Source: Nonomuraea guangzhouensis (GTDB taxonomy: Bacteria; Actinomycetota; Actinomycetes; Streptosporangiales; Streptosporangiaceae). From it: a stretch of DNA of 64,000 bases. The stretch is from contig NZ_JAHKRM010000008.1 of the NCBI RefSeq assembly GCF_019396345.1, forward strand, positions 368,133 through 432,132. Direction: 5' to 3'. Numbering within the stretch: position 1 is the first letter of the stretch; each line of letters starts with the position of its first letter. This document shows positions 33,011 through 41,756 of the stretch, piece by piece. Both the position numbers and the translations under genes were made by a program. A model generated the notes under the pieces. That model was not told the DNA's origin. It did no database searches and saw only the letters and a program-made list of their open reading frames with translations.

Positions 33011-34174
33011 TCAATTGTGCAGGACTGCGCCGTCTTTCATGACCAGAGTGCGCGCTGGGTGAACGACCACGGCCTCGGCCGGGCCGCTCGCGGGGACGAC
33101 GACGAGGTCGGCCCGGTCGCCGGGAGCCAGGCCGTAGTCGTCGAGGCCGAGCATGCGGGCACCGCCGACGGTCGCCGCCTCCAGCGCGAGCTCGATGTCC
33201 TCGTCCCTGCGGAACGCGCTGCGGTAGGCGACGTGCATGGCGCGTTCGAGCATGTCGCCGCTGCCGTAGGGGCCCCACAGGTCGCGGATGCCGTCGTGGC
33301 CGCACGCGACCGTGACGCCTGCCGCCCGCAGCTTCTTGATCGGTGGCACGGGGAAGCTGTAGACGGCGGCTGTCACCACCGCCACACCGGCCTCGGCGAA
33401 GCCCTGGACCAGGCGGTCCTGGTAGGCGTCGTCGAGCTGGCCGAGCGCGTAGGCGTGGCTGACCGCCACCCTGTCCGCCAGGCCGAGCACCTTGGTGCGC
33501 TCGATGATGAGCTCCAGCTCCCAGGCGCCGAGCGAGCCGCCGTCGTGGAGGTGGATGTCGAGCCGCGCGCCGTAGCGCGCCGCCAGCCCGAAGATCATGT
33601 CGAGGTGGCGCACCGGGTCGCGGTCGATGCCCGCCGGGTCGAGCCCGCCGATCGCCTCGACACCGCTCTTGAGCGCCGCTTCGAGCAGCTCGGCCGTGCC
33701 GGGGTTGGTGAGCACGCCGTGCTGGGGGAAGGCGACCTGGCGCACGTCGATGGGGGAGCCCGCCGCCGCCTCCTGGACGGCCTCCACGCCGCGCAGGCCG
33801 ACCAGCGGGTCGATGTCGGTGTGGGTGCGGACATGCGTGGTGCCGAAAGTGCTCATCCGGGCCAGCAGCGCCGCGACGCGTTCGACACTCGGCACGCCGA
33901 GCTCGGCGCGGCGGCCCAGGTCGTTGCCGATGCGACCGGCCAGCGTGTCGTCGGCGGAGTGCGGGACCCAGGGCCCGCCGTAGAGGGTCTTGTCGAGGTG
34001 GCAGTGCGCCTCGACGAGGCCGGGCAGCACGAGCTGGCCGGTGATGTCGAACGAGCGCGCCGCGGGCGCCTCGATCGTGGCCGCGACCCGCTCGATCCGG
34101 CCGTCCCGTACGAGGATGTCGGTAGGCATCTTGAGACCCCACAGCTGCCCGCCACGGAGGAGCACGTCGGTCAT
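33011..34174 (-). CDS. CodA-like amidohydrolase (cytosine deaminase family)
   Basis: 387 residues from ATG 34174. Amidohydrolase motifs in order: VLPGLVEAHCHLDKTL (HxH), DIHLHDGGSLGAWELE, VAVSHAYALGQLDD, and GVTVACGHDGIRDLWGPYGSGDML with the metal Asp. This is the pattern of cytosine deaminase/N-isopropylammelide hydrolase relatives, which deaminate or open heterocyclic rings. It ends 27 bp from the start of tex on the same strand. It is followed upstream by the RpiB-like gene on the same strand and faces the DUF917-HyuA-ABC cluster. I infer that it acts on the heterocycle handled by that cluster. Confidence 0.88.
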   Translation of the reverse strand: MTDVLLRGGQLWGLKMPTDILVRDGRIERVAATIEAPAARSFDITGQLVLPGLVEAHCHLDKTLYGGPWVPHSADDTLAGRIGNDLGRRAELGVPSVERVAALLARMSTFGTTHVRTHTDIDPLVGLRGVEAVQEAAAGSPIDVRQVAFPQHGVLTNPGTAELLEAALKSGVEAIGGLDPAGIDRDPVRHLDMIFGLAARYGARLDIHLHDGGSLGAWELELIIERTKVLGLADRVAVSHAYALGQLDDAYQDRLVQGFAEAGVAVVTAAVYSFPVPPIKKLRAAGVTVACGHDGIRDLWGPYGSGDMLERAMHVAYRSAFRRDEDIELALEAATVGGARMLGLDDYGLAPGDRADLVVVPASGPAEAVVVHPARTLVMKDGAVLHN

Positions 34175-34249
34175 GCCCAGCACCCTAAAGGGCGGCACCG
34201 ACGTTTCCGCGCTTCCGCCGAAGGTCATTTCCTGGCGGCGGTCTCGCCG

Positions 34250-34684
34250 TCAGATCGCGTCGAGGTGGGAGACGTTGGCCCGGTCGACGGCGTCCGTGCT
34301 CGGCGCGCCGGCCAGCCAGGCGTCGAGGATCTCCTCGAGCACCACCTCGGACGTCAGCCGCAGGCTCAGCGCCAGGACGTTGGCGTCGTTCCATTTACGT
34401 GCCCCGCCGGCCGTGTAGGCGTCGACACAGAGCGCCGCCCGTACGCCCGGCACCTTGTTCGCCGCGATCGAGGCGCCCGTGCCGGTCCAGCAGCACACGA
34501 CGGCCTGGTCGGCGCGTCCCTCGCGCACGTCGCGCGCGGCGAGTTCGGACGCCCACGCCCAGTCGTCGCGCTCCTCCGGGTTGAGCGCACCGTGCGTGAG
34601 CACCTCGTGGCCGCGCGTGCGCAGGAGCTCCACGACGCGCTCGGCCACGCCGTCCAGGCTGTCGGTCGCCACCGAAATCCGCAT
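34250..34684 (-). CDS. RpiB/LacAB-family sugar-phosphate isomerase-like protein
   Basis: 144 residues from ATG 34684 (a GTG at 34690 with AAAGG 5 nt upstream is an alternative). MRISVATDSLDGVAERVVELLRTRGHEVLTHGAL is the N-terminal fold. The active-site segment AVVCCWTGTGASIAANKVPGVRAALCVDAYTA carries the base Cys, the GTG loop and the AANK phosphate loop. The first loop has TDSLDG where true RpiB has SDHAG, so substrate use may differ. Length is normal. It lies 75 bp from the amidohydrolase start on the same strand and divergent from the DUF917 gene. Confidence 0.85.
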   Translation of the reverse strand: MRISVATDSLDGVAERVVELLRTRGHEVLTHGALNPEERDDWAWASELAARDVREGRADQAVVCCWTGTGASIAANKVPGVRAALCVDAYTAGGARKWNDANVLALSLRLTSEVVLEEILDAWLAGAPSTDAVDRANVSHLDAI

Positions 34685-34758
34685 GCTCACGCTCACCTTT
34701 CCGTATCTGCCGGTACACCGAAGCTTGCCCCCACGCGAGCCTCGCCGCACAGACCTGA

Positions 34759-34766
34759 CAGGCCTG
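34759..34766. promoter_or_regulatory. Palindrome in the divergent promoter region
   Basis: CAGGCCTG within ACCTGACAGGCCTGACTGG lies in the 123 bp between the RpiB-like and DUF917 genes. It could be a shared operator; no regulator gene is adjacent. Weak evidence. Confidence 0.25.
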
Positions 34767-34807
34767 ACTGGCGCAACGGGTGGCTATGTGCTTGGTTGTG
34801 TCGCCAT

Positions 34808-35887
34808 ATGAGTATCGACATCAGCGACATTCCCGCCCTCGCCCGGGGATGTGCCGTGCTGGGCACCGGAGGCGGCGGAGACGTGCGGACCGGGTCGCTG
34901 GCGGCGATCCGGGCGATCCAGACGTACGGGCCGGTGCCGCTCGTGGAGCTGGCGGAGCTGCCCGGAGACGCGCTGGTCGTACCGCTGTCCGGCATCGGCG
35001 CGCCGACCGTCAGCCACGAGATGATCCACAGCGAGGACGAGGCCAAGCGGATCGCGGAGGAGATCGAGCGGATCTTCGGCCGCCCGCCGGCCGCGGTCAT
35101 GTCGTCGGAGATCGGCGGGTCGAACGGTGTCGCACCCGTCGCCTGGGCCGCCCAGCTCGGCCTGCCGCTGCTGGACGCCGACGCCATGGGCCGGGCGTTC
35201 CCCGAGGTGCAGATGGTGTCGATGTACGTGGCTGGGCTGCCCGCCGACCTCGTCGTCATGTCCGACGTCGTGGGGAACGTCGTGACGATCCGCCCCGTCG
35301 ACGGCCTCTGGTCGGAGCGGCTGGCGCGCGCCGTCTGCGTGGCGGCGGGCTCGACCGCCCTGATGGCCGACTACGTGCTCACCGCCGCGCAGGCGCGCGG
35401 CGCGGTCATCGAGGGTACGGTCACCCGCGCGCTGGCCATCGGCCGCGCCACCGAGGGCGCGGCGGAGCCGCTGCGCGCGCTGACGGAACGGCTCGGCGCG
35501 GCCCGGCTGATCACCGGCAAGCTGACGGACGTCGAACGGCGTACGACCGGCGGGTTCGTCAGGGGCACGGCCACGATCGAGGGCACCGGCGACGACCGGG
35601 GCCGCACGCTCACGCTGGAGCTCCAGAACGAGAACCTCGTCGCCGTCGAGAACGGCCGGCCCAGAGCCATGGTTCCGGACCTGATCACCGTGGTCGACAC
35701 CGAGACGGCCGCCGCCGTCCAGACCGAGGGCCTGCGGTACGGCCAGCGCGTCACGGTGCTCGCCTGGCCGTGCGACCCGCTGTGGCGGACGCCCAAGGGG
35801 CTGGAGACGGCGGGGCCGCGCGCGTTCGGCTACGACCTGGAGTACGTGCCCATCGAGGAGCTGGTGAAGGGGGATCCGCGTGGCTGA
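34808..35887 (+). CDS. DUF917 protein (S-methyl-thiohydantoin desulfurase-like)
   Basis: 359 residues from ATG 34808: MSIDISDIPALARGCAVLGTGGGGDVRTGSLAAIRA, then SSEIGGSNGVAPVAWAAQLGLPLLDADAMGRAFPEVQM and VLAWPCDPLWRTPKGLETAGPRAFGYDLEYVPIEEL, which are DUF917 signatures. Members stand alone or are fused to HyuA-type proteins and act in hydantoin-like ring chemistry. Here the next gene is a HyuA-type protein whose start overlaps the stop by 8 bp, so the two are translationally coupled and probably form a complex. No ribosome site is seen before the ATG. Confidence 0.9.
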   Translation: MSIDISDIPALARGCAVLGTGGGGDVRTGSLAAIRAIQTYGPVPLVELAELPGDALVVPLSGIGAPTVSHEMIHSEDEAKRIAEEIERIFGRPPAAVMSSEIGGSNGVAPVAWAAQLGLPLLDADAMGRAFPEVQMVSMYVAGLPADLVVMSDVVGNVVTIRPVDGLWSERLARAVCVAAGSTALMADYVLTAAQARGAVIEGTVTRALAIGRATEGAAEPLRALTERLGAARLITGKLTDVERRTTGGFVRGTATIEGTGDDRGRTLTLELQNENLVAVENGRPRAMVPDLITVVDTETAAAVQTEGLRYGQRVTVLAWPCDPLWRTPKGLETAGPRAFGYDLEYVPIEELVKGDPRG

Positions 35888-37499
35888 GGGCGCGTTACGG
35901 ATCGGGATCGACGTCGGCGGCACGAACACGGACGCCGTCGTCCTGGACGCCGCCGACCGGGTGGTCGCCAAGGCCAAGCGGCCGACGACGCCGGACGTGA
36001 CCGCGGGGCTGCGGGCGGCGCTGGACGCGGTGCTCGCCGAGGTGGTCGCGTGGGACAGGATCACCCGGGTCATGCTGGGCACCACGCACGCTACCAACGC
36101 GATCCTGGAGCGCAGGAACCTCGGCCGGGTGGCGGTGCTGCGGCTCGGCGCGCCCGCGACCACGTCGGTGCCGCCGCTCTCCGACTGGCCGGACGACCTG
36201 CGCAAGGTCGTGTCCGCGGGCGAGGCCATCGTGCCGGGCGGCCACTACGTCGACGGCCGCGAGATCAGCCCGCTCGACCTCGGCGCGATCCGCCGGTTCC
36301 TGGACGGCGTGCGGGCCGACGCCGTGGCGGTGACCGGCGTGTTCAGCCCGGCCAGCGCCGACCAGGAGCGGGTCGTCGAGGAACTGGTCGGGAACGAGTA
36401 CGGGCTGCCCGTCTCGGTGAGTCACGAGATCGGCTCACTCGGGCTGCTGGAGCGCGAGAACGCGACCGTGCTCAACGCCGCCCTGTACGGCGTGGCGGCG
36501 CACGTGACCGACGCCCTTGTGACGGCGCTGGCCGAACGGGGGCTGGGCGCCCAGCCGTACCTCGCCCAGAACGACGGCACGTTGATGACGGTGGCGCACG
36601 CCGCGCGGCTGCCGGTGTCCACGATCGGCTCCGGACCGGCGAACTCGCTGCGCGGGGCCGCCTTCCTGTCGGGGGTGCGCGACGCGGTCGTGGCCGACGT
36701 GGGTGGCACCTCCACGGACCTGGGCGTGCTGGCCGGCGGGTTCCCGAGGGAGTCGGCGGCGGCGGTGGAGATCGGCGGGGTGCTGACGAACTTCCGGATG
36801 CCGGACATCCTGGCCATCGCGCTGGGCGGCGGCACCGTGGTCAGAGCAGCCGATGTGGGGCCGGATTCTGTGGGGTACCGGATCGCGGAGGAGGCGCTGG
36901 TGTTCGGCGGCTCCACGATGACGGTCACCGACGCCGCCGTGGCGGGCGGCCGCGTCCCGGCGGACGCGGCCGGCTGGCGCGAACGGCTGGAAACAGCCGT
37001 CCGGGAGGCTCACGCCGACCAGGCTGTGGAGGCCGCGCGAACGGCAGCGCACGGCAAGGGCGACATGTCGGAAACTTTCGGAGACACTCTGCAAAGGGCA
37101 CTGGCCGTCGCCGACGCGATGGTGATCGACGCCGTGGACCGGATGGCGCTCGGCCGGGCCGACCGTCCGCTGGTGGCGGTGGGTGGCGGCGCGTTCCTGC
37201 TGCCCGCCGAGATCCCCGGCGTGAGCCGCGTCATCCGCCCGGAACACGCCGAGGTGGCCAACGCCGTCGGCGCAGCGATCGCCCTGGCGAGCGGCAGAGT
37301 GGATACGATCTTGCCGGCGGGCGAAAGCCGGTCAAAGGCGATCGAAAGAGCCAAGGAGGAAGCGGCGGCTCGTGCCGTGGCCGCAGGCGCGGATCCGGCC
37401 GGGGTGGAGATCGTCGACCTGCTCGAGGTGCCGCTGAGCTACCTTTCCGAGCCCGCGGTGCGGGTACACGTCAAAGCCGCCGGACCTCTCTCCCGGTGA
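35880..37499 (+). CDS. Hydantoinase/oxoprolinase (HyuA-type) subunit
   Basis: 539 residues from GTG 35880. ASKHA ATPase motifs: IGIDVGGTNTDAVVLDA (phosphate 1) and VVADVGGTSTDLGVL (phosphate 2), with TTHATNAILERRNLGRVAVL and IGSGPANSLRGAAFLSG typical of N-methylhydantoinase A. It ends with VAVGGGAFLLPAEIPGVSRVIRPEHAEVANAVGAAIA. It catalyses ATP-dependent opening of a cyclic amide. No HyuB subunit is present; the coupled DUF917 protein may take its place. 23 bp separate it from the binding-protein gene of the ABC importer, so all seven genes are likely one operon. Confidence 0.92.
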   Translation: MAEGALRIGIDVGGTNTDAVVLDAADRVVAKAKRPTTPDVTAGLRAALDAVLAEVVAWDRITRVMLGTTHATNAILERRNLGRVAVLRLGAPATTSVPPLSDWPDDLRKVVSAGEAIVPGGHYVDGREISPLDLGAIRRFLDGVRADAVAVTGVFSPASADQERVVEELVGNEYGLPVSVSHEIGSLGLLERENATVLNAALYGVAAHVTDALVTALAERGLGAQPYLAQNDGTLMTVAHAARLPVSTIGSGPANSLRGAAFLSGVRDAVVADVGGTSTDLGVLAGGFPRESAAAVEIGGVLTNFRMPDILAIALGGGTVVRAADVGPDSVGYRIAEEALVFGGSTMTVTDAAVAGGRVPADAAGWRERLETAVREAHADQAVEAARTAAHGKGDMSETFGDTLQRALAVADAMVIDAVDRMALGRADRPLVAVGGGAFLLPAEIPGVSRVIRPEHAEVANAVGAAIALASGRVDTILPAGESRSKAIERAKEEAAARAVAAGADPAGVEIVDLLEVPLSYLSEPAVRVHVKAAGPLSR

Positions 37500-37522
37500 C
37501 AGATCGAAAGGACTCCCCACCC

Positions 37523-39142
37523 ATGCGCTGGCACAAGCGTCTGCTCGTCGCCGGGGTCGCCGGTGCCGTGGCCATGACCGCATCCGCGTGCGCGGGCGGC
37601 CAGGTGCGCGGTGCGGATCGAAGCCCGAAGCCGAGCGCCACGACGAGCGACTCCGCCGTCCCCGCCGCCAAGGCCAACGACGCCACCTTCGTCTACGCGC
37701 CCAATCTCGACGTGGTGACGGACTGGGACCCCGCGACCTCGTACTCCAACGAGATCATCGCTATGTCCAACATCTATGAGGGCCTGACCAGGTACAACAC
37801 CCAGTCGCAGAAGCCCGAGCCGCGTCTGGCCACCGAGTGGACGTCGGCCGAGGGCGGCAAGCAGTGGACGTTCAAGCTGCGCCAGGGCGTGAAGTTCCAC
37901 ACCGGCGCCAGTGTGGACGCCGAGGCGGCCAAGAAGGCCATCGAGCGCACGATCAAGATGAACGCGGGCGCCGCCTACATCTGGGGCTCGGTCAAGACGA
38001 TCGAGACGCCCGACCCGGCGACGCTGAAGTTCACCCTCAAGTACGCGGCGCCGCTCGACCTGATCGCCTCCTCCGGCTACGCCGCCTACATCTATGACAC
38101 GGCCGCCGCCGACAAGCTCAAGGACGGCAAGACCGACGCCGGCACCGGCCCGTACACCATCGACACCTGGCAGAAGGGCAAGGAGACCGAGCTCACGCTG
38201 AAGGCGTACGAGGGCTACTGGGGCGGCTGGAAGCCCGAGCAGTACAAGAAGATCGCCTTCCGGGTCACCCCCGAGATCACCACCTCCTGGCAGTTGCTGC
38301 AGAAGGGCGAGGTGAACTTCGTTCCGCGCATGAACCCGCAGCTCTACGAGCAGGCGGGCGCGACCCAGGGCGTGCAGCCCTCGCAGACGCCGTCCTTCCA
38401 GAACCTCCTCCTGCTGTTCAACACCGCGACGGGTCCGATGAAGGACGTCAGAATCCGGCAGGCGCTCCAGCTCGCGATCGACTACGACGGCCTCATCGCG
38501 GCGCTGAAGGGCGCGGGCCGGAAGAGCACCGGCCTGGTTCCGCAGGGCCTCATCGGCTACACCGCCCAACTGGAGCCCAAGCAGGACCTGGCCAAGGCGC
38601 AGGCGCTGCTCGCCGAGGCGGGCTACGGCCGCGACCTGCCCGAGCTGAAGCTGAAGATGACCTACGCCCAGGGCGACGAGGACCAGAAGCTCCTGGTCAC
38701 GCTGCTCAGCTCGGCGCTGAAGGAGCTCAACGTGCGCCTGGAGGCCAAGCCGATGGCCTGGAACGCGCAGTGGGACCAGGGCAAGAAGCAGGGTCAGGAC
38801 ATCTTCGTCATGTACTGGTATCCCGACTACGCCGACGCGTACTCGTGGTTCCTCAACGTGTTCAGGAGCGCGGACAAGCCGCAGTTCAACCTCTCCTACC
38901 TGAAGAACGCCGAGATCGACAAGGAGATCGACGCGTTGCCGCAGCTCACGGCCACCGACAGGTTCGCCGCCGAGCAGTCGTACGCGACCCTGCAGAAGCA
39001 GATCATCCAGGACCAGGCCGCGGTGGCGGTGCCGTACGTGCAGACCTACCAGCGCGCACTGACGGCGGACGTCCAGGGGTACGTCGACAACCCGGCCTAT
39101 CCCAACGTGGTCTTCTTCTACGATCTCAAGCCCGCAAGCTGA
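37523..39142 (+). CDS. Family-5 ABC transporter substrate-binding lipoprotein
   Basis: 539 residues from ATG 37523, with AAAGGA 10 nt upstream. Lipobox MTASAC (Cys23), then an unusual start of the mature domain (FVYAPNLDVVTDWDPATSYSNEIIAMSNIYEGLTRYN). The standard SBP_bac_5 blocks follow: WTFKLRQGVKFHTGASVDAEAAKKAIERT, VRIRQALQLAIDYDGLIAALKG, and FVMYWYPDYADAYSWFLNVF. It binds the ligand outside the membrane and delivers it to the permeases encoded next. Dpp/Opp-type proteins bind peptides, nickel or small organics. The HyuA/DUF917 context suggests a cyclic-amide or peptide-like ligand. A paralogue lies at 47032-48597. Confidence 0.93.
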   Translation: MRWHKRLLVAGVAGAVAMTASACAGGQVRGADRSPKPSATTSDSAVPAAKANDATFVYAPNLDVVTDWDPATSYSNEIIAMSNIYEGLTRYNTQSQKPEPRLATEWTSAEGGKQWTFKLRQGVKFHTGASVDAEAAKKAIERTIKMNAGAAYIWGSVKTIETPDPATLKFTLKYAAPLDLIASSGYAAYIYDTAAADKLKDGKTDAGTGPYTIDTWQKGKETELTLKAYEGYWGGWKPEQYKKIAFRVTPEITTSWQLLQKGEVNFVPRMNPQLYEQAGATQGVQPSQTPSFQNLLLLFNTATGPMKDVRIRQALQLAIDYDGLIAALKGAGRKSTGLVPQGLIGYTAQLEPKQDLAKAQALLAEAGYGRDLPELKLKMTYAQGDEDQKLLVTLLSSALKELNVRLEAKPMAWNAQWDQGKKQGQDIFVMYWYPDYADAYSWFLNVFRSADKPQFNLSYLKNAEIDKEIDALPQLTATDRFAAEQSYATLQKQIIQDQAAVAVPYVQTYQRALTADVQGYVDNPAYPNVVFFYDLKPAS

Positions 39143-39145
39143 CCC

Positions 39146-40162
39146 ATGCCGCGCTATCTGGTCCGCCGCCTCGGCCAGGCTCTCCTGGTCGTGGCCGGCG
39201 TGATCGTGCTCACGTTCGCCGTCATGCGGCTGGTGCCCGGCGATCCGGCGGTCGCGTTCGCCGGGCCGAAGGCGACTCCTGAGGAGCTCGCCGCGGCCCG
39301 GCTGCGGTTCGGGCTGGACGACGCGATCCCGGTGCAGCTCTGGAACTACGTCAGGGATCTGGTGACGGGCGACTGGGGCACCAGCCTGCGTACCCGGCAG
39401 CCGGTCCGCGACGATCTGCTGCTCGCCTTCCCCGCCTCGCTGGAGCTGGTCGGCACGGCGCTGCTCATCGCGATCGCGGTGGGCATTCCGGTCGGGGTGC
39501 TCGCCGCCCGCTATAAGACGAAATTTCCGGACTTTGGGGTGCGGATCACCAGCATGCTGGCGGTCTCGGTGCCGGTGTTCTGGCTGGGCCTGGCCATGCA
39601 GACGGTGTTCGCCAGCAACCTCGGCTGGTTCCCGATCGCCGGCGAGTACGACGGCACCCTCGACACCACCAGCCCGCTGACGCTCTGGACCAACATCACC
39701 CTCGTCGACGCGCTCATCACCGGCAACTGGCCGATCCTCACCAGCACGCTCGAACACCTGGTGCTGCCCGCCCTGGTCGTGGCGGCCTACCCGACGGGCG
39801 TGATCGCGCAGATGACCAGGGCGGCGCTCATCGAGGAGTCCGGTCAGGACCACGCCCGGCTGGAGCGGGCGCTGGGCTTCGGGGAGACGTCGATCCTGAC
39901 CAGGTTCGCGCTGCGGCCCGCGCTGAACCCGGTGCTGTCCCTGATCGCCCTGGTCTTCGCGTACGCGATCGTGAACGGGTTCCTGGTCGAGGCGGTGTTC
40001 AACTGGCCGGGGCTGGGCCGCTACGCCGTCCAGTCGATCTCCAGCCGCGACACTCCGGCCATCGCGGGCGTCACGCTGCTGGTCGCCATGGTCTATGTGC
40101 TGGCCAACCTGATCGTGGACCTCCTTCAGGGCGTGGTCGACCCGAGAGCGAGGGCCCGATGA
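39146..40162 (+). CDS. ABC permease, DppB type
   Basis: 338 residues. MPRYLVRRLGQALLVVAGVIVLTFAVMRLVPGDPAVAFAG is the characteristic first helix plus the conserved RLVPGDP. The EAA loop is ESGQDHARLERALGFGETSILTRFALRPALNP. About six membrane helices. It starts 3 bp after the binding-protein stop and overlaps the next permease by 4 bp (ATGA). Confidence 0.93.
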   Translation: MPRYLVRRLGQALLVVAGVIVLTFAVMRLVPGDPAVAFAGPKATPEELAAARLRFGLDDAIPVQLWNYVRDLVTGDWGTSLRTRQPVRDDLLLAFPASLELVGTALLIAIAVGIPVGVLAARYKTKFPDFGVRITSMLAVSVPVFWLGLAMQTVFASNLGWFPIAGEYDGTLDTTSPLTLWTNITLVDALITGNWPILTSTLEHLVLPALVVAAYPTGVIAQMTRAALIEESGQDHARLERALGFGETSILTRFALRPALNPVLSLIALVFAYAIVNGFLVEAVFNWPGLGRYAVQSISSRDTPAIAGVTLLVAMVYVLANLIVDLLQGVVDPRARAR

Positions 40163-41025
40163 CGGAGACGCGGGTGGCCGAGGAGCCGGTGCGGCCGCGC
40201 CGGACGCTGCCGAAGGTCACCGACCGGTTCGCCGCCGCCGGGGCGGTGCTCATCGTGCTCATCCTGCTGGCCGCGGTCCTGGCGCCGTGGCTCGCGCCGT
40301 ACCCCGTGGACCGGCTCGATCCCGTCCACAGCCTGCTCCCGCCGAGCGGCGCGCACTGGTTCGGGACCGACAAGGTCGGGCGGGACGTGCTCACGCAGAT
40401 CCTTTACGGCGGGCGGACCTCGCTGACCATCGCCGTGGCCGTGCTGGCGATGTCGGCGGTCGTGGGTGTCACGCTGGGCGTGGTGGCGGGCTACGCGGGC
40501 GGCTGGCTGCGGGACGTCATCATGCGCGTCACCGACGTCTTCCTGGCCTTCCCCGCGCTGCTGCTGTCGCTGGCCCTGGCCGTGGTGCTGGAGCCCAGCG
40601 TGACGACCGCGATCGTGGCCATCGCGGTGACCTGGTGGCCCTGGTACGCCCGGCTGGCCGCCTCCGTGGCGGCCTCCATCTCCACCCGGAGTTACGTGGA
40701 CGCGGCCCGCTGCCTGGGCGTGCCCGCGCCCATGATCATCCTGAGACACGTCCTGCCGAACTCGCTCACCCCCGTCCTGGTCCAGATCTCCCTCGACGCG
40801 GGCGGGGTGATCCTCACCGCCGCCGCGCTGTCGTACCTGGGGCTCGGCGCGCAGGAGCCGACGGCGGAGTGGGGGCTGATGGTGGAGCAGGGGCAGACGC
40901 TGTTCACCACGAACTGGTGGGTCGTGACGTTCCCCGGGCTGGCGATCCTGGTGACGGCCTTCGCCTTCAATGTTTTGGGCGAGGGGCTGCGCAACGCCCT
41001 CGATCCACGAAGGGTCGTGAAGTGA
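40159..41025 (+). CDS. ABC permease, DppC type
   Basis: 288 residues with an N-terminal cytoplasmic arm (TETRVAEEPVRPRRTLPKVTDRF) as in DppC proteins. HWFGTDKVGRDVLTQILYGGRTSLTIAVAVL and the EAA loop YVDAARCLGVPAPMIILRHVLPNSLTPVLVQ are diagnostic. It overlaps the preceding gene (ATGA) and the following ATPase gene (GTGA), which keeps subunit output balanced. Confidence 0.93.
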   Translation: MTETRVAEEPVRPRRTLPKVTDRFAAAGAVLIVLILLAAVLAPWLAPYPVDRLDPVHSLLPPSGAHWFGTDKVGRDVLTQILYGGRTSLTIAVAVLAMSAVVGVTLGVVAGYAGGWLRDVIMRVTDVFLAFPALLLSLALAVVLEPSVTTAIVAIAVTWWPWYARLAASVAASISTRSYVDAARCLGVPAPMIILRHVLPNSLTPVLVQISLDAGGVILTAAALSYLGLGAQEPTAEWGLMVEQGQTLFTTNWWVVTFPGLAILVTAFAFNVLGEGLRNALDPRRVVK

Positions 41026-41756
41026 TCGAGGTCAGGGATCTTCAGGTGCGGTACGGCGAGCGGCTGGTCGCCGACGTGCCCGAGCTGGACGTGCGTGAAG
41101 GGGAGTGCGTGGCGATCGTGGGGGAGAGCGGGTCGGGCAAGTCGACCACGCTGCTCTCGCTGCTGGGCCTCACCGAAGGCGCCCACGTATCCGGAAATAT
41201 CCGGGTCTGTGGGGTTGAGGTGCTCCAAGCGCCGGAACGGCGGCTCCGCGAGATCCGGGGCGCCCGGGTCGCGCTCGTGATGCAGTCGCCCCAGGCAGCG
41301 CTCAGCCCCACGACCCGCCTGGGTACCCTGATGCGCCGCGCGCTGAAGCTGCACGGCCTGGGCGGCGACCGGGTCATGGTGGAGGCCGTCGAGGCGGTCA
41401 TGCTCGACCCGGGCATCCTGCGCCGCTATCCGCACGAGATCTCGGGCGGCCAGGCGCAGCGGTTCGCGATCGCGCTGGCCATCGCGCTCGGCGCCGAGGT
41501 GATCCTGGCCGACGAGCCCACCAGCGCGCTCGACGTGACCGTGCAGGCCGAGGTCGTCGGCGTGCTGCGGCGGCTGCGCGAGGAACGCGGCCTGGCCCTG
41601 CTGCTCGTCTCCCACGACCTGGCCCTGGTCTCCACGATCGCAGACCGGGTGCTGGTCATGAAGGACGGCGCGGTCGTGGAGAGCGGCCCGGCCGCCGAGG
41701 TGCTCGCCGCGCCGTCCCATCCGTACACCCGCGAGCTGCTGGAGGCGCTGCCGTGA
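41022..41756 (+). CDS. ABC ATPase, DppD type
   Basis: 244 residues from GTG 41022: Walker A VGESGSGKSTTLLSLLGL, Q-loop VMQSPQAALSP, signature EISGGQAQRFAIALAIAL, Walker B VILADEPTSALDVT, H-loop LLVSHDLALV. It lacks the Cys-rich oligopeptide C-terminal extension, so it is about 80 residues shorter than typical DppD. It pairs with the next ATPase. Confidence 0.93.
   Translation: MIEVRDLQVRYGERLVADVPELDVREGECVAIVGESGSGKSTTLLSLLGLTEGAHVSGNIRVCGVEVLQAPERRLREIRGARVALVMQSPQAALSPTTRLGTLMRRALKLHGLGGDRVMVEAVEAVMLDPGILRRYPHEISGGQAQRFAIALAIALGAEVILADEPTSALDVTVQAEVVGVLRRLREERGLALLLVSHDLALVSTIADRVLVMKDGAVVESGPAAEVLAAPSHPYTRELLEALP

Noticed and set aside
30056..35887. Huge plus-strand open frame of over 1900 codons
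   Set aside because: It is antisense to tex and the amidohydrolase, with low-complexity Ala/Val/Arg-rich translation; only its last part (34808-35887, DUF917) is real. Long antisense frames are expected at ~70% GC.
36050..37522. Upstream in-frame extension of the substrate-binding protein to over 1000 residues
   Set aside because: The extension is a shifted reading of the HyuA gene; the lipobox and ribosome site fix the start at 37523.
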